Source of the DNA: Sanguibacter suarezii NBRC 16159
Lineage (GTDB): Bacteria > Actinomycetota > Actinomycetes > Actinomycetales > Cellulomonadaceae
DNA length: 64,000 nucleotides
Direction: 5' to 3'
NCBI RefSeq assembly: GCF_001552735.1
Contig: NZ_BCRT01000020.1
Span: 1-64,000 of the forward strand
In this document: positions 13,077 through 28,391 of the stretch, piece after piece
Layout: each line of letters starts with the position of its first letter
Numbering within the stretch: the stretch's first letter is position 1
The notes under the pieces: model-generated
Database searches by the model: none
What the model saw: only the letters and a program-made list of their open reading frames with translations
Told to the model about the DNA's origin: nothing
Position numbers and translations under genes: made by a program

Positions 13077-14423
13077 AGTCGTAGGCGAGCAGCCGCGGCT
13101 GCCAGCGCAGCAGCACCAGGAGCACGACGACGCAGGTGAGCCCCCCCGACGACGGCCGCCCAGCCTTCGCCCCACCACGACGACTGCGCCCCGAGCACGA
13201 GGTCACCCAGCCGCGGACCTCCTGCCACGACGACGATGAACACGCCCTGCAGCCGCCCGCGCATGTCGTCCGGGGTCGCCGACTGCAGGATGGTCTGGCG
13301 GAACACCGAGCTGATCGCGTCGGAGGCACCGCACAGCACGAGCATGGCCAGCGCGGCGACGAGCGCGACGACGAGGATCTCGTCGGGGGTGCTCCGGCCG
13401 GCGAGCACGAGGACCACGCCGAAGCCCGCGACCGACAGTCCCCAGGCGATGATCGCCCACATGATGACCACGCCCTGGCGGTGGACCCGGGTCAGGCCGC
13501 CGGAGAACAGCCCGGCGAGCAGGCCGCCCACGGCCAGGGCCGCGGTCAGGGCGCCCGTCGTCGTCGCGCCGCCGCCGATGATGACCACGCCGATGGCCGG
13601 GAAGAGCACGCGGGGCATGGCGAAGACCATGGCGACGAGGTCGACGAGGAAGGTCATGCGGACGGTGGGTCGGGTCGCGAGGTAGCGCAGGCCCTCCAGC
13701 ACCGAGGACAGACCCACGCGCCGGGGACCGGTCGCCGCGGTGCCGTCCCCGTCGCCGCCCTGGACCTCGTCGCGGGTGTGCTCCGGCGGCATGCCGGGCA
13801 GCTGGACGAGCGCCCACAGCGCCGCGGTGAAGCACAGGACGTCGACGGTGTAGACGATCCCGAAGCCCCACCGGCTGACGATCAGCGCCGCGGCGAGCGG
13901 CCCGACCGTCAACGCGATGTTCCAGGTGATGGTCATGAGCGTGTTCGCCGCCGGCAGCAGCTTGGGGTCGAGCAGGCGCGGGATGATCGCCGAGCGGGCC
14001 GGGTTGTTCACCGCGAAGGCGGCGGACTGGGGGGCGACGAGGGCGTAGAGCAGGGTGACCGAGTCCGCGCCGAGCCACGCCTGCACCGCGAGGGCGATCG
14101 TCACCACCCACAGCACCGACGACGCGATGAGGGCCACCTTGCGACGGTCGTAGGCGTCCACGAGCGCCCCACCATAGAGCCCCAGGAGCACGAGCGGGAC
14201 CAGCGCGCAGATGCCCAGGACACCCACTGCGAGGGTCGAGCTGGTGAGGTCGTAGACCTGCAGGCCGACGGCGACGACCGTCAGCTGGGCACCGAGGTTG
14301 GAGATCCCCAGCCCCCACCACAGCCGGGCGAAGGCCGGGGAGACACGCAGCGGTGTGGTGTCGGCGAGGAATCTGGGCACCGAGGGATCGTAGTACCCCC
14401 GGTCGTCGTGGTGCTCGGGAGAC

Positions 14424-15470
14424 TCAGTCTGCCGAGCGCTCGGCCACGATGGCCGCGGCACGCACGACCGCACCGAGGGCACCACGAGCCGCGTCGGGCG
14501 TCCCGGAGGCGGCGAGGGTCGCAGCCGACCCGGCCGAGGTGAGCACGACGTCTGCCAGGCCCGCCGCGGGCAGGCCCATCCGCCGCCAGGGGACGGTGAC
14601 CAGGTCAGCCAGGCCGCGCACGTCGGTGCCCGCGCACTGGGACACGGTCGCCGGCGGCAACCCGGCCCACAGGTGGGTCCCGCGTTCGATCATCCGCGCG
14701 ACGAGCTCCCAGCCGTGCTCGTTCCACCCCGGTCCGTCGGTCGTGGAGCCGAGCTCGACGCCCACGGCGTCGGCCCCGGAGAGCACGGCCGGGGCGATCC
14801 CCACCCAGGCCTGGCCCACGTGGACGACGCTGCGCGCCTGAGCCTCGCGAGCCGCCTCGAGCACAGGACGCAGCCCGTCGATGAGGTCGGGTCCGCGGAC
14901 CGCGCGCAGCCGGGAGTATCCGGAGAAGGAGGGGATGACTCCCGCCGCGACCTGGCCGAGGAGTGACTCGTCCACCTGGACGGTCAGCTGGGCGCCGGGG
15001 GCCTGCCCGCGCACCGCGGCCAGGTGCTCACCCAGACCGGTGGCCAGGGAGGCGGCCAGCTCGGCGACCGCGCCGTGGTCGGCGAGGACGCGGTCGCCGC
15101 GGGCCAGGTACACGGTGGCCGCGAGCGTCCACGGACCCACGACCTGGACGGTCAGCGGGCCGGTGTAGCCGTGGGCGGCGACGGCGAGAGCGTCGAGGTC
15201 CTCGCGCAGGAACGCCAGGGCGCGCTCGAGGTCCATCCCCGGGTGGTCGCTGAGCTTCCAGCCGTGCGGGCCGAGCTCGACCGGCATGTCCGCCAGCAGC
15301 GCCGCGGTGCGGGCCACCGGCAGCGCGCCGGCTCCTCGCGCGGGCAGCTGGGCGAGGAAGGGCATGCCCTGGACGCCGTCGGGCACGTCGGAGAGGTCGC
15401 CGACGATCGTCAGGTACGCCTCGAGGGCGTCGACGCCGGGCCAGACGCCCGGGCCGGTGGCCCCGGTCAC
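14424..15470 (-). CDS. MetE-like (cobalamin-independent methionine synthase family) protein
   Basis: This 348-residue protein corresponds to only the C-terminal catalytic barrel of MetE (true MetE is about 750 residues). Barrel motifs seen are [26 protein letters not shown], and [14 protein letters not shown]. Of the zinc ligands, His217, Glu239 and Cys279 may be kept, but the usual HxC motif reads HVG, so the second position (Gly219) lacks its cysteine. Full methionine synthase activity is therefore doubtful. It starts at the GTG at 15470, overlapping the mnmA stop as GTGA, which implies coupling to the thiouridylase. The long upstream extension in frame is not used. The role is unknown; a methyl- or thiol-transfer side reaction is possible. 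Confidence 0.8.
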   Translation of the reverse strand: MTGATGPGVWPGVDALEAYLTIVGDLSDVPDGVQGMPFLAQLPARGAGALPVARTAALLADMPVELGPHGWKLSDHPGMDLERALAFLREDLDALAVAAHGYTGPLTVQVVGPWTLAATVYLARGDRVLADHGAVAELAASLATGLGEHLAAVRGQAPGAQLTVQVDESLLGQVAAGVIPSFSGYSRLRAVRGPDLIDGLRPVLEAAREAQARSVVHVGQAWVGIAPAVLSGADAVGVELGSTTDGPGWNEHGWELVARMIERGTHLWAGLPPATVSQCAGTDVRGLADLVTVPWRRMGLPAAGLADVVLTSAGSAATLAASGTPDAARGALGAVVRAAAIVAERSAD

Positions 15471-16696
15471 GCGTGCTGCGCAGCCGTCGCGGCGGACGTC
15501 GCCGCGGCCGGCGTCGTCGTCGCGCGGTCGGGCGCGCCGCTCCACGCGGTCGAGACTACCGTCGACTGACCGAGCACCCGGGTGCCGAGGTAGACGACGA
15601 GGGACTGCCCGGCGGCGACGCCGCGCAGGGTCTCACCCGTGAGCTCGACCTCCATCCGGCCGGCGGGGCCGGAGGCGTCGGGCACCGCCCGCACCCGGGC
15701 GGGCACCGGCTCCCCGTGCGCGCGGACCTGGATCTCGGCGTCGAACCACGCGGTGCCGTCCGAGTGCGGGGCCGCCAGGTCGAGGCCGGCGGCGGCCAGC
15801 ACGTCGTCGGCCAGCCACACGCTCTGGTCACCGGTCAGCCGGTCGACCGTGAGCATCTCGGCCGGACCGACCACGACCCGGTTGGAGACGGGCTGGACGT
15901 CCAGGACGTAGCGAGGCTTGCCGTCGGGCGCCGGGCGGCCGATCGACAGGCCCTTGCGCTGTCCCACGGTGTAGGAGTAGGCGCCGTCGTGCGCTCCGAG
16001 GATCGTCCCGTCGGCGTCGACGATGTCACCGGGCTGGGAGCCCAGGTGGTCGCGCAGGAAGCCCTGGGTGTCACCGTCGGCCACGAAGCAGATGTCGTAG
16101 GAGTCCGGCTTGTTCGAGACGCTCAGCCCGCGGGCGGCGGCCTCGGCGCGCACCTCGTCCTTGGTCTCGTAGGCCCCCAGCGGGAACATCGCTCGGGCCA
16201 GACGCTCCGGGCCCATGACGGCGAGGACGTAGGACTGGTCCTTGGCGGTGTTGGGCGAGCGGTGCAGCTCACGGACCTCGGTGCCGTCCGGCGCGGTGCG
16301 GGTGATCACCTGGGCGTAGTGCCCGGTGGCCACGGCGTCGAAGCCCAGGGCCGTCGCCTTGTCCAGCAACGCCTCGAACTTGATGTGCTCGTTGCACCGC
16401 ACGCAGGGGTTGGGGGTCCGCCCGGCGGCGTACTCGGAGAGGAAGTCGGCCACGACGGTGTCCTGGAACTTCTCCGACAGGTCCCACACGTAGTAGGGGA
16501 TGCCGAGGATGTCAGCGGCGCGGCGGGCGTCACCGGCGTCCTCGATCGAGCAGCAGCCCCGCGACCCCGTGCGGAACTGGTTGCGGTTGCGCGAGAGGGC
16601 CATGTGGACGCCGACCACCTCGTGACCGGCCTCGACCACACGTGCAGCGGCGACCGCTGAGTCGACGCCTCCGGACATCGCGGCGAGAACCCGCAT
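15467..16696 (-). CDS. mnmA: tRNA-specific 2-thiouridylase MnmA
   Basis: MnmA thiolates uridine 34 of the Lys, Glu and Gln tRNAs, using sulfur passed from a cysteine desulfurase. The 409-residue protein shows the PP-loop SGGVDS near its start. The two catalytic cysteines lie in [12 protein letters not shown] and [11 protein letters not shown], and [12 protein letters not shown] marks the central domain. About 25 extra C-terminal residues rich in Ala and Thr are not part of the family core. The ATG at 16696 overlaps the desulfurase stop as TGATG, so sulfur donor and acceptor are probably made together. A TTG one codon earlier is unlikely. Confidence 0.96.
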   Translation of the reverse strand: MRVLAAMSGGVDSAVAAARVVEAGHEVVGVHMALSRNRNQFRTGSRGCCSIEDAGDARRAADILGIPYYVWDLSEKFQDTVVADFLSEYAAGRTPNPCVRCNEHIKFEALLDKATALGFDAVATGHYAQVITRTAPDGTEVRELHRSPNTAKDQSYVLAVMGPERLARAMFPLGAYETKDEVRAEAAARGLSVSNKPDSYDICFVADGDTQGFLRDHLGSQPGDIVDADGTILGAHDGAYSYTVGQRKGLSIGRPAPDGKPRYVLDVQPVSNRVVVGPAEMLTVDRLTGDQSVWLADDVLAAAGLDLAAPHSDGTAWFDAEIQVRAHGEPVPARVRAVPDASGPAGRMEVELTGETLRGVAAGQSLVVYLGTRVLGQSTVVSTAWSGAPDRATTTPAAATSAATAAQHA

Positions 16697-17940
16697 CAAC
16701 GCACCTCCTGTGTACCGCGGTTGCGGCTCATACCGATACCCGCCGAGGCCAAGCCCGCGGCGGTGGCCCGGTCGACCACGCCGGGCAGGACGTCGAGCAG
16801 CAGGTCCACGTCGGCGTCGGTCGAGGTGTGGCCCAGGGAGAACCGCAGCGCACCGCGCGCGTCCTCCTCCCCCACCCCCGTCGCGAGCAGCACGTGGGAC
16901 GGCTGTGGCACACCTGCCTGGCAGGCGGACCCGGTCGAGGACTGCACGCCGGCGGAGTCGAGCAGGTAGAGCAGCGAGTCTCCCTCGCAGCCGGCGAAGG
17001 TGAAGTGGGCGTTGCCCGGCAGACGCAGCGCGGCGTCGCCGGCCATCGGGTCCGGGCCGCGCAGCGTGGCCGTGGGCACGCGGTCACGCACGCCCTGGAT
17101 GAGCCGGTCCCGCAGCGCCACCAGGCGGTCGCTCGTGGCAGGCAGCAGACGCACCGCCTCGGTCAGAGCCGCGGCGAAGGCGCGGATCCCGGCGGCGTCC
17201 AGGGTGCCGGAGCGCACCCCGCGCTCCTGCCCGCCGCCGTGCAGCACCGGGGTGAGGTCGAGGTCGCGGCGCGCCAGCAGCGCGCCGACGCCCACCGGGC
17301 CGCCGAGCTTGTGGGCGGTGAGGGTGAGGGCGTCCAGGCCGCTCGCGGCGAAGTCGAGGGGGATCTGACCGGCAGCCTGCACCGCGTCCGAGTGCACCGG
17401 GATGCCGTACGGACGAGCCGCGGCGACGACGTCGGCGATCGGCTGGATGGTGCCGAGCTCGTTGTTGGCCCACATCACGGAGATGAAGGCGACCTCGGGG
17501 CCGTGCGCGGCCAGCTCGGCCCGCAGCGCCTCGACGTCGAGCACACCGCGGGAGTCCACCGCCAGCAGGACGATCTCCGCGCCGGCGTGCTCCGCCATCC
17601 AGAACGCCGGGTCCAGCACCGCGTGGTGCTCGACGGCGGAGATGAGGATGCGACGTCGCTCGGGGTTGGCCACCCGACGGGCCCAGAACAGGCCCTTGAT
17701 CGCGAGGTTGTCCGCCTCGGTCCCACCGCCGGTGAAGACCACCTCGCTGGGACGGGCGCCGAGCGCGGCGGCGATCTGCTCTCGCGACTCCTCGACCACA
17801 CGGCGCGCGGCGCGCCCGGCCGAGTGCAACGACGAGGGGTTTCCGGCCACCGCGAGCTGGTCGGTGTACGCCTCGATCGCGGCCGACGACATGGGAGTCG
17901 TCGCCGCGTGGTCGAGGTAGGCGGTGGGGTTGGGGGTCAC
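16696..17940 (-). CDS. Cysteine desulfurase (NifS/IscS family)
   Basis: This PLP enzyme removes sulfur from cysteine. The 414-residue protein has [11 protein letters not shown] at the start, the PLP lysine Lys211 in TAHKLGG, HHAVLDP, and catalytic Cys340 in [10 protein letters not shown]. The last is the group I loop found in IscS and NifS. With mnmA immediately downstream and overlapping, the clear role is sulfur supply for tRNA thiolation, perhaps also Fe-S assembly. The GTG at 17940 is chosen over starts up to 29 codons earlier because TAGACT sits seven bases upstream and the family begins here. Confidence 0.95.
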   Translation of the reverse strand: MTPNPTAYLDHAATTPMSSAAIEAYTDQLAVAGNPSSLHSAGRAARRVVEESREQIAAALGARPSEVVFTGGGTEADNLAIKGLFWARRVANPERRRILISAVEHHAVLDPAFWMAEHAGAEIVLLAVDSRGVLDVEALRAELAAHGPEVAFISVMWANNELGTIQPIADVVAAARPYGIPVHSDAVQAAGQIPLDFAASGLDALTLTAHKLGGPVGVGALLARRDLDLTPVLHGGGQERGVRSGTLDAAGIRAFAAALTEAVRLLPATSDRLVALRDRLIQGVRDRVPTATLRGPDPMAGDAALRLPGNAHFTFAGCEGDSLLYLLDSAGVQSSTGSACQAGVPQPSHVLLATGVGEEDARGALRFSLGHTSTDADVDLLLDVLPGVVDRATAAGLASAGIGMSRNRGTQEVR

Positions 17941-17997
17941 GCACACCAGTCTACGAGCCGCCCGCGCCCGACCCGACGGCGGAGTGCGCCGCGGGCG

Positions 17998-18030
17998 GCG
18001 GTGATCACGGCCCTCGGCCGCGATCACCGC
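17998..18030 (-). terminator. Terminator after etfA
   Basis: A 15-bp inverted repeat with one mismatch (GCGGTGATCACGGCC against GGCCGCGATCACCGC) and a 3-nt loop lies 8 bp after the etfA stop. It separates etfBA from the desulfurase operon. Confidence 0.6.
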
Positions 18031-18038
18031 TCGCCGAG

Positions 18039-19040
18039 TCAGCCCTTGTGCGCGCGGATAGCCTGCGCGGCCTGCGGCAGGACGTCGGCGAGGTCACCCA
18101 CGACGCCGAAGTCCGCGATCTCGAAGATCGGGGAGTCGGGGTCGTTGTTCACGGCGATGATCACGCTGGAGGCCTGCATCCCGCCACGGTGGTGCGGGGC
18201 ACCGGAGATGCCAGCGCCGATGTAGACCCGCGGGGCGATCGTCACACCGGTCTGACCGATCTGCGCGTCGTGGGTCACCCACCCCTCGTCGACGGCGTCG
18301 CGGGTCGCGCCGACCGCCGCCCCCAGGGCGTCGGCCAGGTCCTCGACCGGACCGAAGTCCCCGAGGGTCCCGCGCCCACCGGCGACGACGTAGGCGGCCT
18401 CGGCCAGGGCCGGGCGACCGGACCCGCCGTCGGCCGGGGCGTGCTCCGTGCGCGAGACCAGGACCGCCGACGTCGCGGAGTCGCTGGGACGCACCTCGAG
18501 GTGGTCCACCTCGGTCTCGACGGCCTCGGGCGCCGGGGACGCCACCACGGCGTTGGCGCGCACGGTCACCACGGCCAGGGGGGTGGTCACCGCACAGGTG
18601 ATGTCCCAGGTCCCGGCGAAGACGCGCTTGTCACCGACCACGCCGTGCTCCCCCACGCTCACCGCGGAGGCGTCCAGGATCAGCCCGGCGCCGACGGCGT
18701 AGGCCAGACGAGCACCGATCTCCCGGTTGACGAAGGAGGAGGACAGCAGCACGACGTCGGCGGCGGTCGTGGTGACCGCGGCGACCAGGGCCTCGGCCGC
18801 CACCGGGGTGAGGTGAGAGTCGGCCTCGTCACCGAGGAGGTCGGTGACCAGGAGCTGGCGCACGCCGTAGGCACCGAGCTCGGCGACGGTCTGCGCGGAC
18901 GGCTCGGTCAGCGCGACGGCGATGACCTCCCCGAGGTCCCGCGCGATGGTCAGCAGCTCGCGGGCCGGTGAGCGCAGCTCCCGGTCTGGGGTGTCCAGGA
19001 CGACGAGGACGGTCCGTCCCGCAGTGGTTGAGTCAGCCAT
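18039..19040 (-). CDS. etfA: Electron transfer flavoprotein alpha subunit (FixB)
   Basis: With EtfB this forms a soluble FAD heterodimer that carries electrons from acyl-CoA and related dehydrogenases to the quinone pool. The 333-residue protein ends in the conserved FAD domain: AYVVAGGRGTLGDFGPVEDL, IGQTGVTIAPRVYIGAGISG, QASSVIIAVNNDPDSPIF and the C-terminal DFGVVGDL. The ATG at 19040 (MADSTTAG) is chosen; the upstream in-frame codons overlap etfB and read as low-complexity sequence. It lies 19 bp after etfB in the same operon. Confidence 0.95.
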   Translation of the reverse strand: MADSTTAGRTVLVVLDTPDRELRSPARELLTIARDLGEVIAVALTEPSAQTVAELGAYGVRQLLVTDLLGDEADSHLTPVAAEALVAAVTTTAADVVLLSSSFVNREIGARLAYAVGAGLILDASAVSVGEHGVVGDKRVFAGTWDITCAVTTPLAVVTVRANAVVASPAPEAVETEVDHLEVRPSDSATSAVLVSRTEHAPADGGSGRPALAEAAYVVAGGRGTLGDFGPVEDLADALGAAVGATRDAVDEGWVTHDAQIGQTGVTIAPRVYIGAGISGAPHHRGGMQASSVIIAVNNDPDSPIFEIADFGVVGDLADVLPQAAQAIRAHKG

Positions 19041-19059
19041 GATTGAGTCCGTTCGCGAG

Positions 19060-19866
19060 TCAGACGAGGTCGTTGCGGATGAGGTAGTCGGCGAGCGCCA
19101 GCCCGCCCTCACCCTTGTCGGTCACCAGCTGCACGTCGGCGCGCGGCGGGCGCGGGGCGCTGGACAGCACCGCGGTACGCGCACCGGCGGCACCGACCTG
19201 GGAGGGTTCCAGGCCCACGTCGCTGAGGTCCCAGACCGTGATCTCCTTGGTGCGGGCAGCCATGATGAGCTTGAAGTTGGGGTACCGCGGGGTGTTGAGG
19301 TGGTCGGTCACCGACACCACGGCCGGAGCCGGTGCGCTGAGCACCTCGGTGACGCCGTCGAGGTCGCGGACGATCTCGACCTGGCCGTGCTCCACGCTCA
19401 GCCGGGTGGCCAGGGTGAGCTGCGGCAGGCCGAGCTCGCTCGAGACCAGCGCGGGGATCACCGAGGCGAGACCGTCCAGCGCCGCCATGCCGGTGATGAC
19501 GAGGTCGACCTGTCCGTCCGCCGCGATCGTGCGGACCACAGCGGCGATGGCCTTCGCCGTCCCGAACACGTCCGAGCCGGCGAGCGCGTCGTCGGTCAGG
19601 CGGACGGCGCGGTCCACCCCGAGCTGGAAGGCCTTGCGCAGGGCGGCGTCGGCCTCGGGCGGTCCGACCGTGACAGCCACGACCTCGCTCACCGCACGCT
19701 CGGCCTCGTCGAGCCCTTCGACGAGCTGGAGGGCCGCTTCGATGGCGTTCTCGTCGAGCTCGTTGAGAGTGCCGTCGTCTGCGCCCCGGGCCACCCGTCC
19801 CTCATCGGTGAAGGTCCGATCGGAGTGGATGTCGGGGACGTGCTTCACGGGGACAACGATCCTCAT
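19060..19866 (-). CDS. etfB: Electron transfer flavoprotein beta subunit (FixA)
   Basis: This 268-residue partner of EtfA shows the family start MRIVVPVKHVPD, the motif NELDENAIEAALQL, the AMP-binding-region GMAALDGLASVIPALVSSELG, and the C-terminal PRYPNFKLIMAARTKEI. The ATG at 19866 is preferred. A second ATG seven codons upstream is possible, because the purine-rich GGAAAGAGAG lies between the two. The gene diverges from glgX over 130 bp and is the first of the etfBA pair. The very long frame upstream of it runs antisense through glgX and is not coding. Confidence 0.94.
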   Translation of the reverse strand: MRIVVPVKHVPDIHSDRTFTDEGRVARGADDGTLNELDENAIEAALQLVEGLDEAERAVSEVVAVTVGPPEADAALRKAFQLGVDRAVRLTDDALAGSDVFGTAKAIAAVVRTIAADGQVDLVITGMAALDGLASVIPALVSSELGLPQLTLATRLSVEHGQVEIVRDLDGVTEVLSAPAPAVVSVTDHLNTPRYPNFKLIMAARTKEITVWDLSDVGLEPSQVGAAGARTAVLSSAPRPPRADVQLVTDKGEGGLALADYLIRNDLV

Positions 19867-19995
19867 AGCAGGCGGCTCTCTTTCCATCGCGACAAGTCGT
19901 CTGCAGCCTACAACGCGTGCACACACCGGGAGCATCGTGTCCAGGTGGACCCAGCCATGCACGGGTTTGACGACGAGGGCGTCACAATAGCGACT

Positions 19996-22271
<2,276 letters not shown>

Positions 22272-22275
<4 letters not shown>

Positions 22276-23372
22276 CCGTCGACGGCGCCGCGCGCCTGGA
22301 CTCCGCCGCCGGGTGCGAGCGGGTCTTCCGGCGCAACGGTCTGCCCACGCTCGTCCAGGGACGCACCCTGCGCCGGGACGTGTTCGGCCGGGCGGCGCCG
22401 TTCCTGCTGCTCGTGCTGGTGGCCCAGCTCTCCGGGGCGGTCAACCTGTCCTGGTCCCCGGCGACCAACGTCCTGGCGGTGCTGGGCGCCGTCGCGGTGA
22501 TCATCGGCGGATACATCGGCCTCAACCGGCTCCGGGGGCGGGCGTGGTCCACCCTGCCCCAGGAGATCGCCACCCCGGAGCTGGCCTTCTTCGTCCTCGT
22601 GCCCGCGCTGCTGCCGCTGCTCTTCGGTGGGCAGTGGGCGGCGGCGGTCGTCACGGCCGTGACGAACCTCGTGGTGCTCGCCCTGACGTGGTTCACCGTG
22701 CAGTACGGGCTCGCCTCGACGGTGTGGTGGGGCATGGCCCGGGCTGTCGACGAGCTGGGAGCGTCGTTGCTGCGGCTGGTGCGTCTGCTGCCGCCGCTGC
22801 TCATCTTCTCGCTGGTGCTGTTCTACAACGCCGAGGTGTGGCAGGTCTTCGACCGGGTGCCCACCGTCTCCTCCGTGGTGCTCGGCGTGCTCTTCGCCGT
22901 GCTCATCCTCGTCCTCGTCGGCCTGCGGCTGCCCTCCGAGGCCCGCGCCGCGCTGGCCGAGGCCGGTGCGGAAGTCCCGGGGGCGCAGACGCTGGCGCCG
23001 CTCGGGCGCGGTCAGCGGGTCAACGTCATGATCATGATCGGGGCCAGCCAGCTGCTCCAGGTGGTCGTGGTGTGCGCCGGGGTGTTCGCGTTGTTCGTGG
23101 GGATCGGCGTGCTCACCGTGACGCCTGCGGTGCAGGAGGTCTGGGCGGTGGGCGGCGGCTGGTCGGTGCCGCTCACGCTGCAGGGCGCGGACCTCGTCCT
23201 CAACCAGTCGCTGCTGCGGGTCTCCACCGCGATCGCCACCTTCACCGGTCTGTCCTTCGCCATCTCCATCCAGACCGACGCGATGTACCGGGCCGAGTTC
23301 ACCACCGGCATCGAGCGTCAGCTGCGCACGGTGGTCGCGGCCCGGGTGCGCTATCGGGAGCTGCTGGGCTGA
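22272..23372 (+). CDS. Multi-spanning membrane protein of unknown function
   Basis: I do not recognise this 366-residue protein. Seven or eight strongly hydrophobic segments are visible, for example APFLLLVLVAQL, VLAVLGAVAVIIGGYIGL, LAFFVLVPALLPLLFGG, LIFSLVLFYNAEVWQVF and LLQVVVVCAGVFALFVGIG. A cytosolic loop sits near LRLPSEARAALAEAGAEV. The GTG start overlaps the glgX stop in a GTGA tetranucleotide, so it is probably translated with the debranching enzyme. No transporter, kinase or enzyme motif was found. The pairing may be positional only, or it may hint at glucan- or envelope-linked work. Confidence 0.8.
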
Positions 23373-23422
23373 GTCGTCGTGCCCGTCGTCGTGACCGGGC
23401 AGCGTGCGCAACCCGTGCGACC

Positions 23423-23467
23423 CGCGTAGCCCGCGTAGCCCGCGTAGCCCGCGTAGCCCGCGTAGCC
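23423..23467. repeat. Five tandem copies of CGCGTAGCC
   Basis: Five exact 9-bp units lie end to end, preceded by two decayed units (CGTGCGACC and a CGCAACC-like one). They fall between the stop of the membrane protein and a 44-nt hairpin, outside any supported gene. Confidence 0.9.
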
Positions 23468-23486
23468 CGCGCACATCCATGACACA

Positions 23487-23530
23487 ACGCACGAGGGCCC
23501 CCACCGCGTGCGGTGGGGGCCCTCGTGCGT
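23487..23530. terminator. Strong bidirectional terminator
   Basis: A perfect 21-bp inverted repeat centred at 23508-23509 begins ACGCACGAGGGC and has a 2-nt centre. It lies between the convergent membrane protein gene and the small leftward gene at 23557. Confidence 0.8.
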
Positions 23531-23556
23531 CCCGTCGTCAGCGACGGGGTCTCGTG

Positions 23557-24096
23557 CTAGGCGTTGACTGCGACCTTCTCCTCGGCCACCTTGACGGCGG
23601 TCTTGGTGACGCTCAGCTCGCGCAGGCTCCAGCCGATGAGGATGAACATGACCCCCAGGCCCATGACCAGGGCCGAGACACCGTAGGAGACGACCGAGGT
23701 GAACAGCGAGGCCCGCAGGAACGAACCGTTCATGACCGTGGCACGCTGAGCGGTGAGCTCCTCGATCTCCTCGGCGTTGGCGTCGGTGCCAGCTGCCTTG
23801 AGCTCGGTGACCTTCGCGCCGAGCTCGGCGTAGGTGAGGCCGCCGCTGCCGGCGAGAGCGTGCTCGTTGATGGCGTTCGCCTGGGCGAAGGCGGTGAAGG
23901 GGCCGGCGACCGGCTTGCCCGCGAGCGCTCCGGGGTTCTCTTCGGTGACTGCAGAGACCGTGATCTCTTCCGCCTTGAGCTGGCTGGTGATGACTCCCCA
24001 GACGACGCCACCGGCGATGATGAGAACCAGACCAGCGATCATCGACAGGATGCCGATGATGGCCACGGGCTTGCGGGCCTTGACTGCTGCAGACAT
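23557..24096 (-). CDS. Small membrane protein with two transmembrane helices
   Basis: This 179-residue protein has an N-terminal helix (VAIIGILSMIAGLVLIIAGGVVWGVI), an extracellular loop of about 80 residues (EENPGALAGKPVAGP, NAINEHALAGSGGLTYAELG), and a second helix (GVSALVMGLGVMFILIGWSL) before a basic tail. Similar actinobacterial proteins are often labelled aromatic ring-opening dioxygenase LigA, but nothing here supports that enzyme. A GAGGGG ribosome site precedes the ATG at 24096. The function is unknown; the topology suggests a surface or stress-related membrane protein. Confidence 0.8.
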   Translation of the reverse strand: MSAAVKARKPVAIIGILSMIAGLVLIIAGGVVWGVITSQLKAEEITVSAVTEENPGALAGKPVAGPFTAFAQANAINEHALAGSGGLTYAELGAKVTELKAAGTDANAEEIEELTAQRATVMNGSFLRASLFTSVVSYGVSALVMGLGVMFILIGWSLRELSVTKTAVKVAEEKVAVNA

Positions 24097-24468
24097 TTTA
24101 TACCCCTCAGTATGCCGGTCCTTCTGTGTCCCGGTCTTGTGTGTTGCGATGTCTCATACGCTATCGGCGGGGGAACTGACACATGAGGGACCTAGGACTC
24201 ACACCGGATGTAGCCTGCGTCACATCCATCAGCCGACTTCCGCATGATCCTGCGGTTCTTGCCGCGCGGACCGCGATTGGCCGGTCGGAGCGAGTTCCTG
24301 ACAGCGCCGCCCCGGGCGTCACTATCGTCCGCGTGTCGCTGGAGAACCGTGGCGCGCAGGACCTGACCGCCCTCCAGGCGCCCTCCGTAGTCCCTCCCTG
24401 GTCGTCTCAGTGACCAAGTCACCAGGACGTCTTCCGCGATTCAGGTGTCATCGGCGCTCCGGAGTCGG
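24097..24468. other. Intergenic region without a supported gene
   Basis: These 372 bases separate two divergent genes. Two short overlapping frames (24183-24413 and 24192-24422) lack ribosome sites and protein-like composition. The stretch should hold the promoter of the small membrane protein and the -35 of glgE, but I could not fix the hexamers. Confidence 0.5.
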
Positions 24469-24474
24469 TAGGTT
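24469..24474 (+). promoter_or_regulatory. -10 element of a leaderless promoter (glgE)
   Basis: TAGGTT ends six bases before the GTG at 24481, the same spacing as in the peptidase and phosphoribosyltransferase genes here. This supports that GTG as both transcription and translation start. Confidence 0.5.
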
Positions 24475-24480
24475 CGTCAG

Positions 24481-28337
<3,857 letters not shown>

Positions 28338-28391
28338 CCGCGGCAGCACCCGACGCAGACCTCCCGACGACGTGAGGACAGGTGGAGCGGT

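Noticed and set aside
14424-15470. Cobalamin riboswitch or full methionine synthase
   Set aside because: There is no leader room, as the gene overlaps mnmA, and only the C-terminal half of MetE is present.
23557-24096. Aromatic ring-opening dioxygenase
   Set aside because: That label is often attached to such proteins, but this one is a two-helix membrane protein with no metal-ligand or dioxygenase motif.
24183-24422. Two short overlapping frames upstream of glgE
   Set aside because: They have no ribosome site, no protein-like composition, and they oppose each other.
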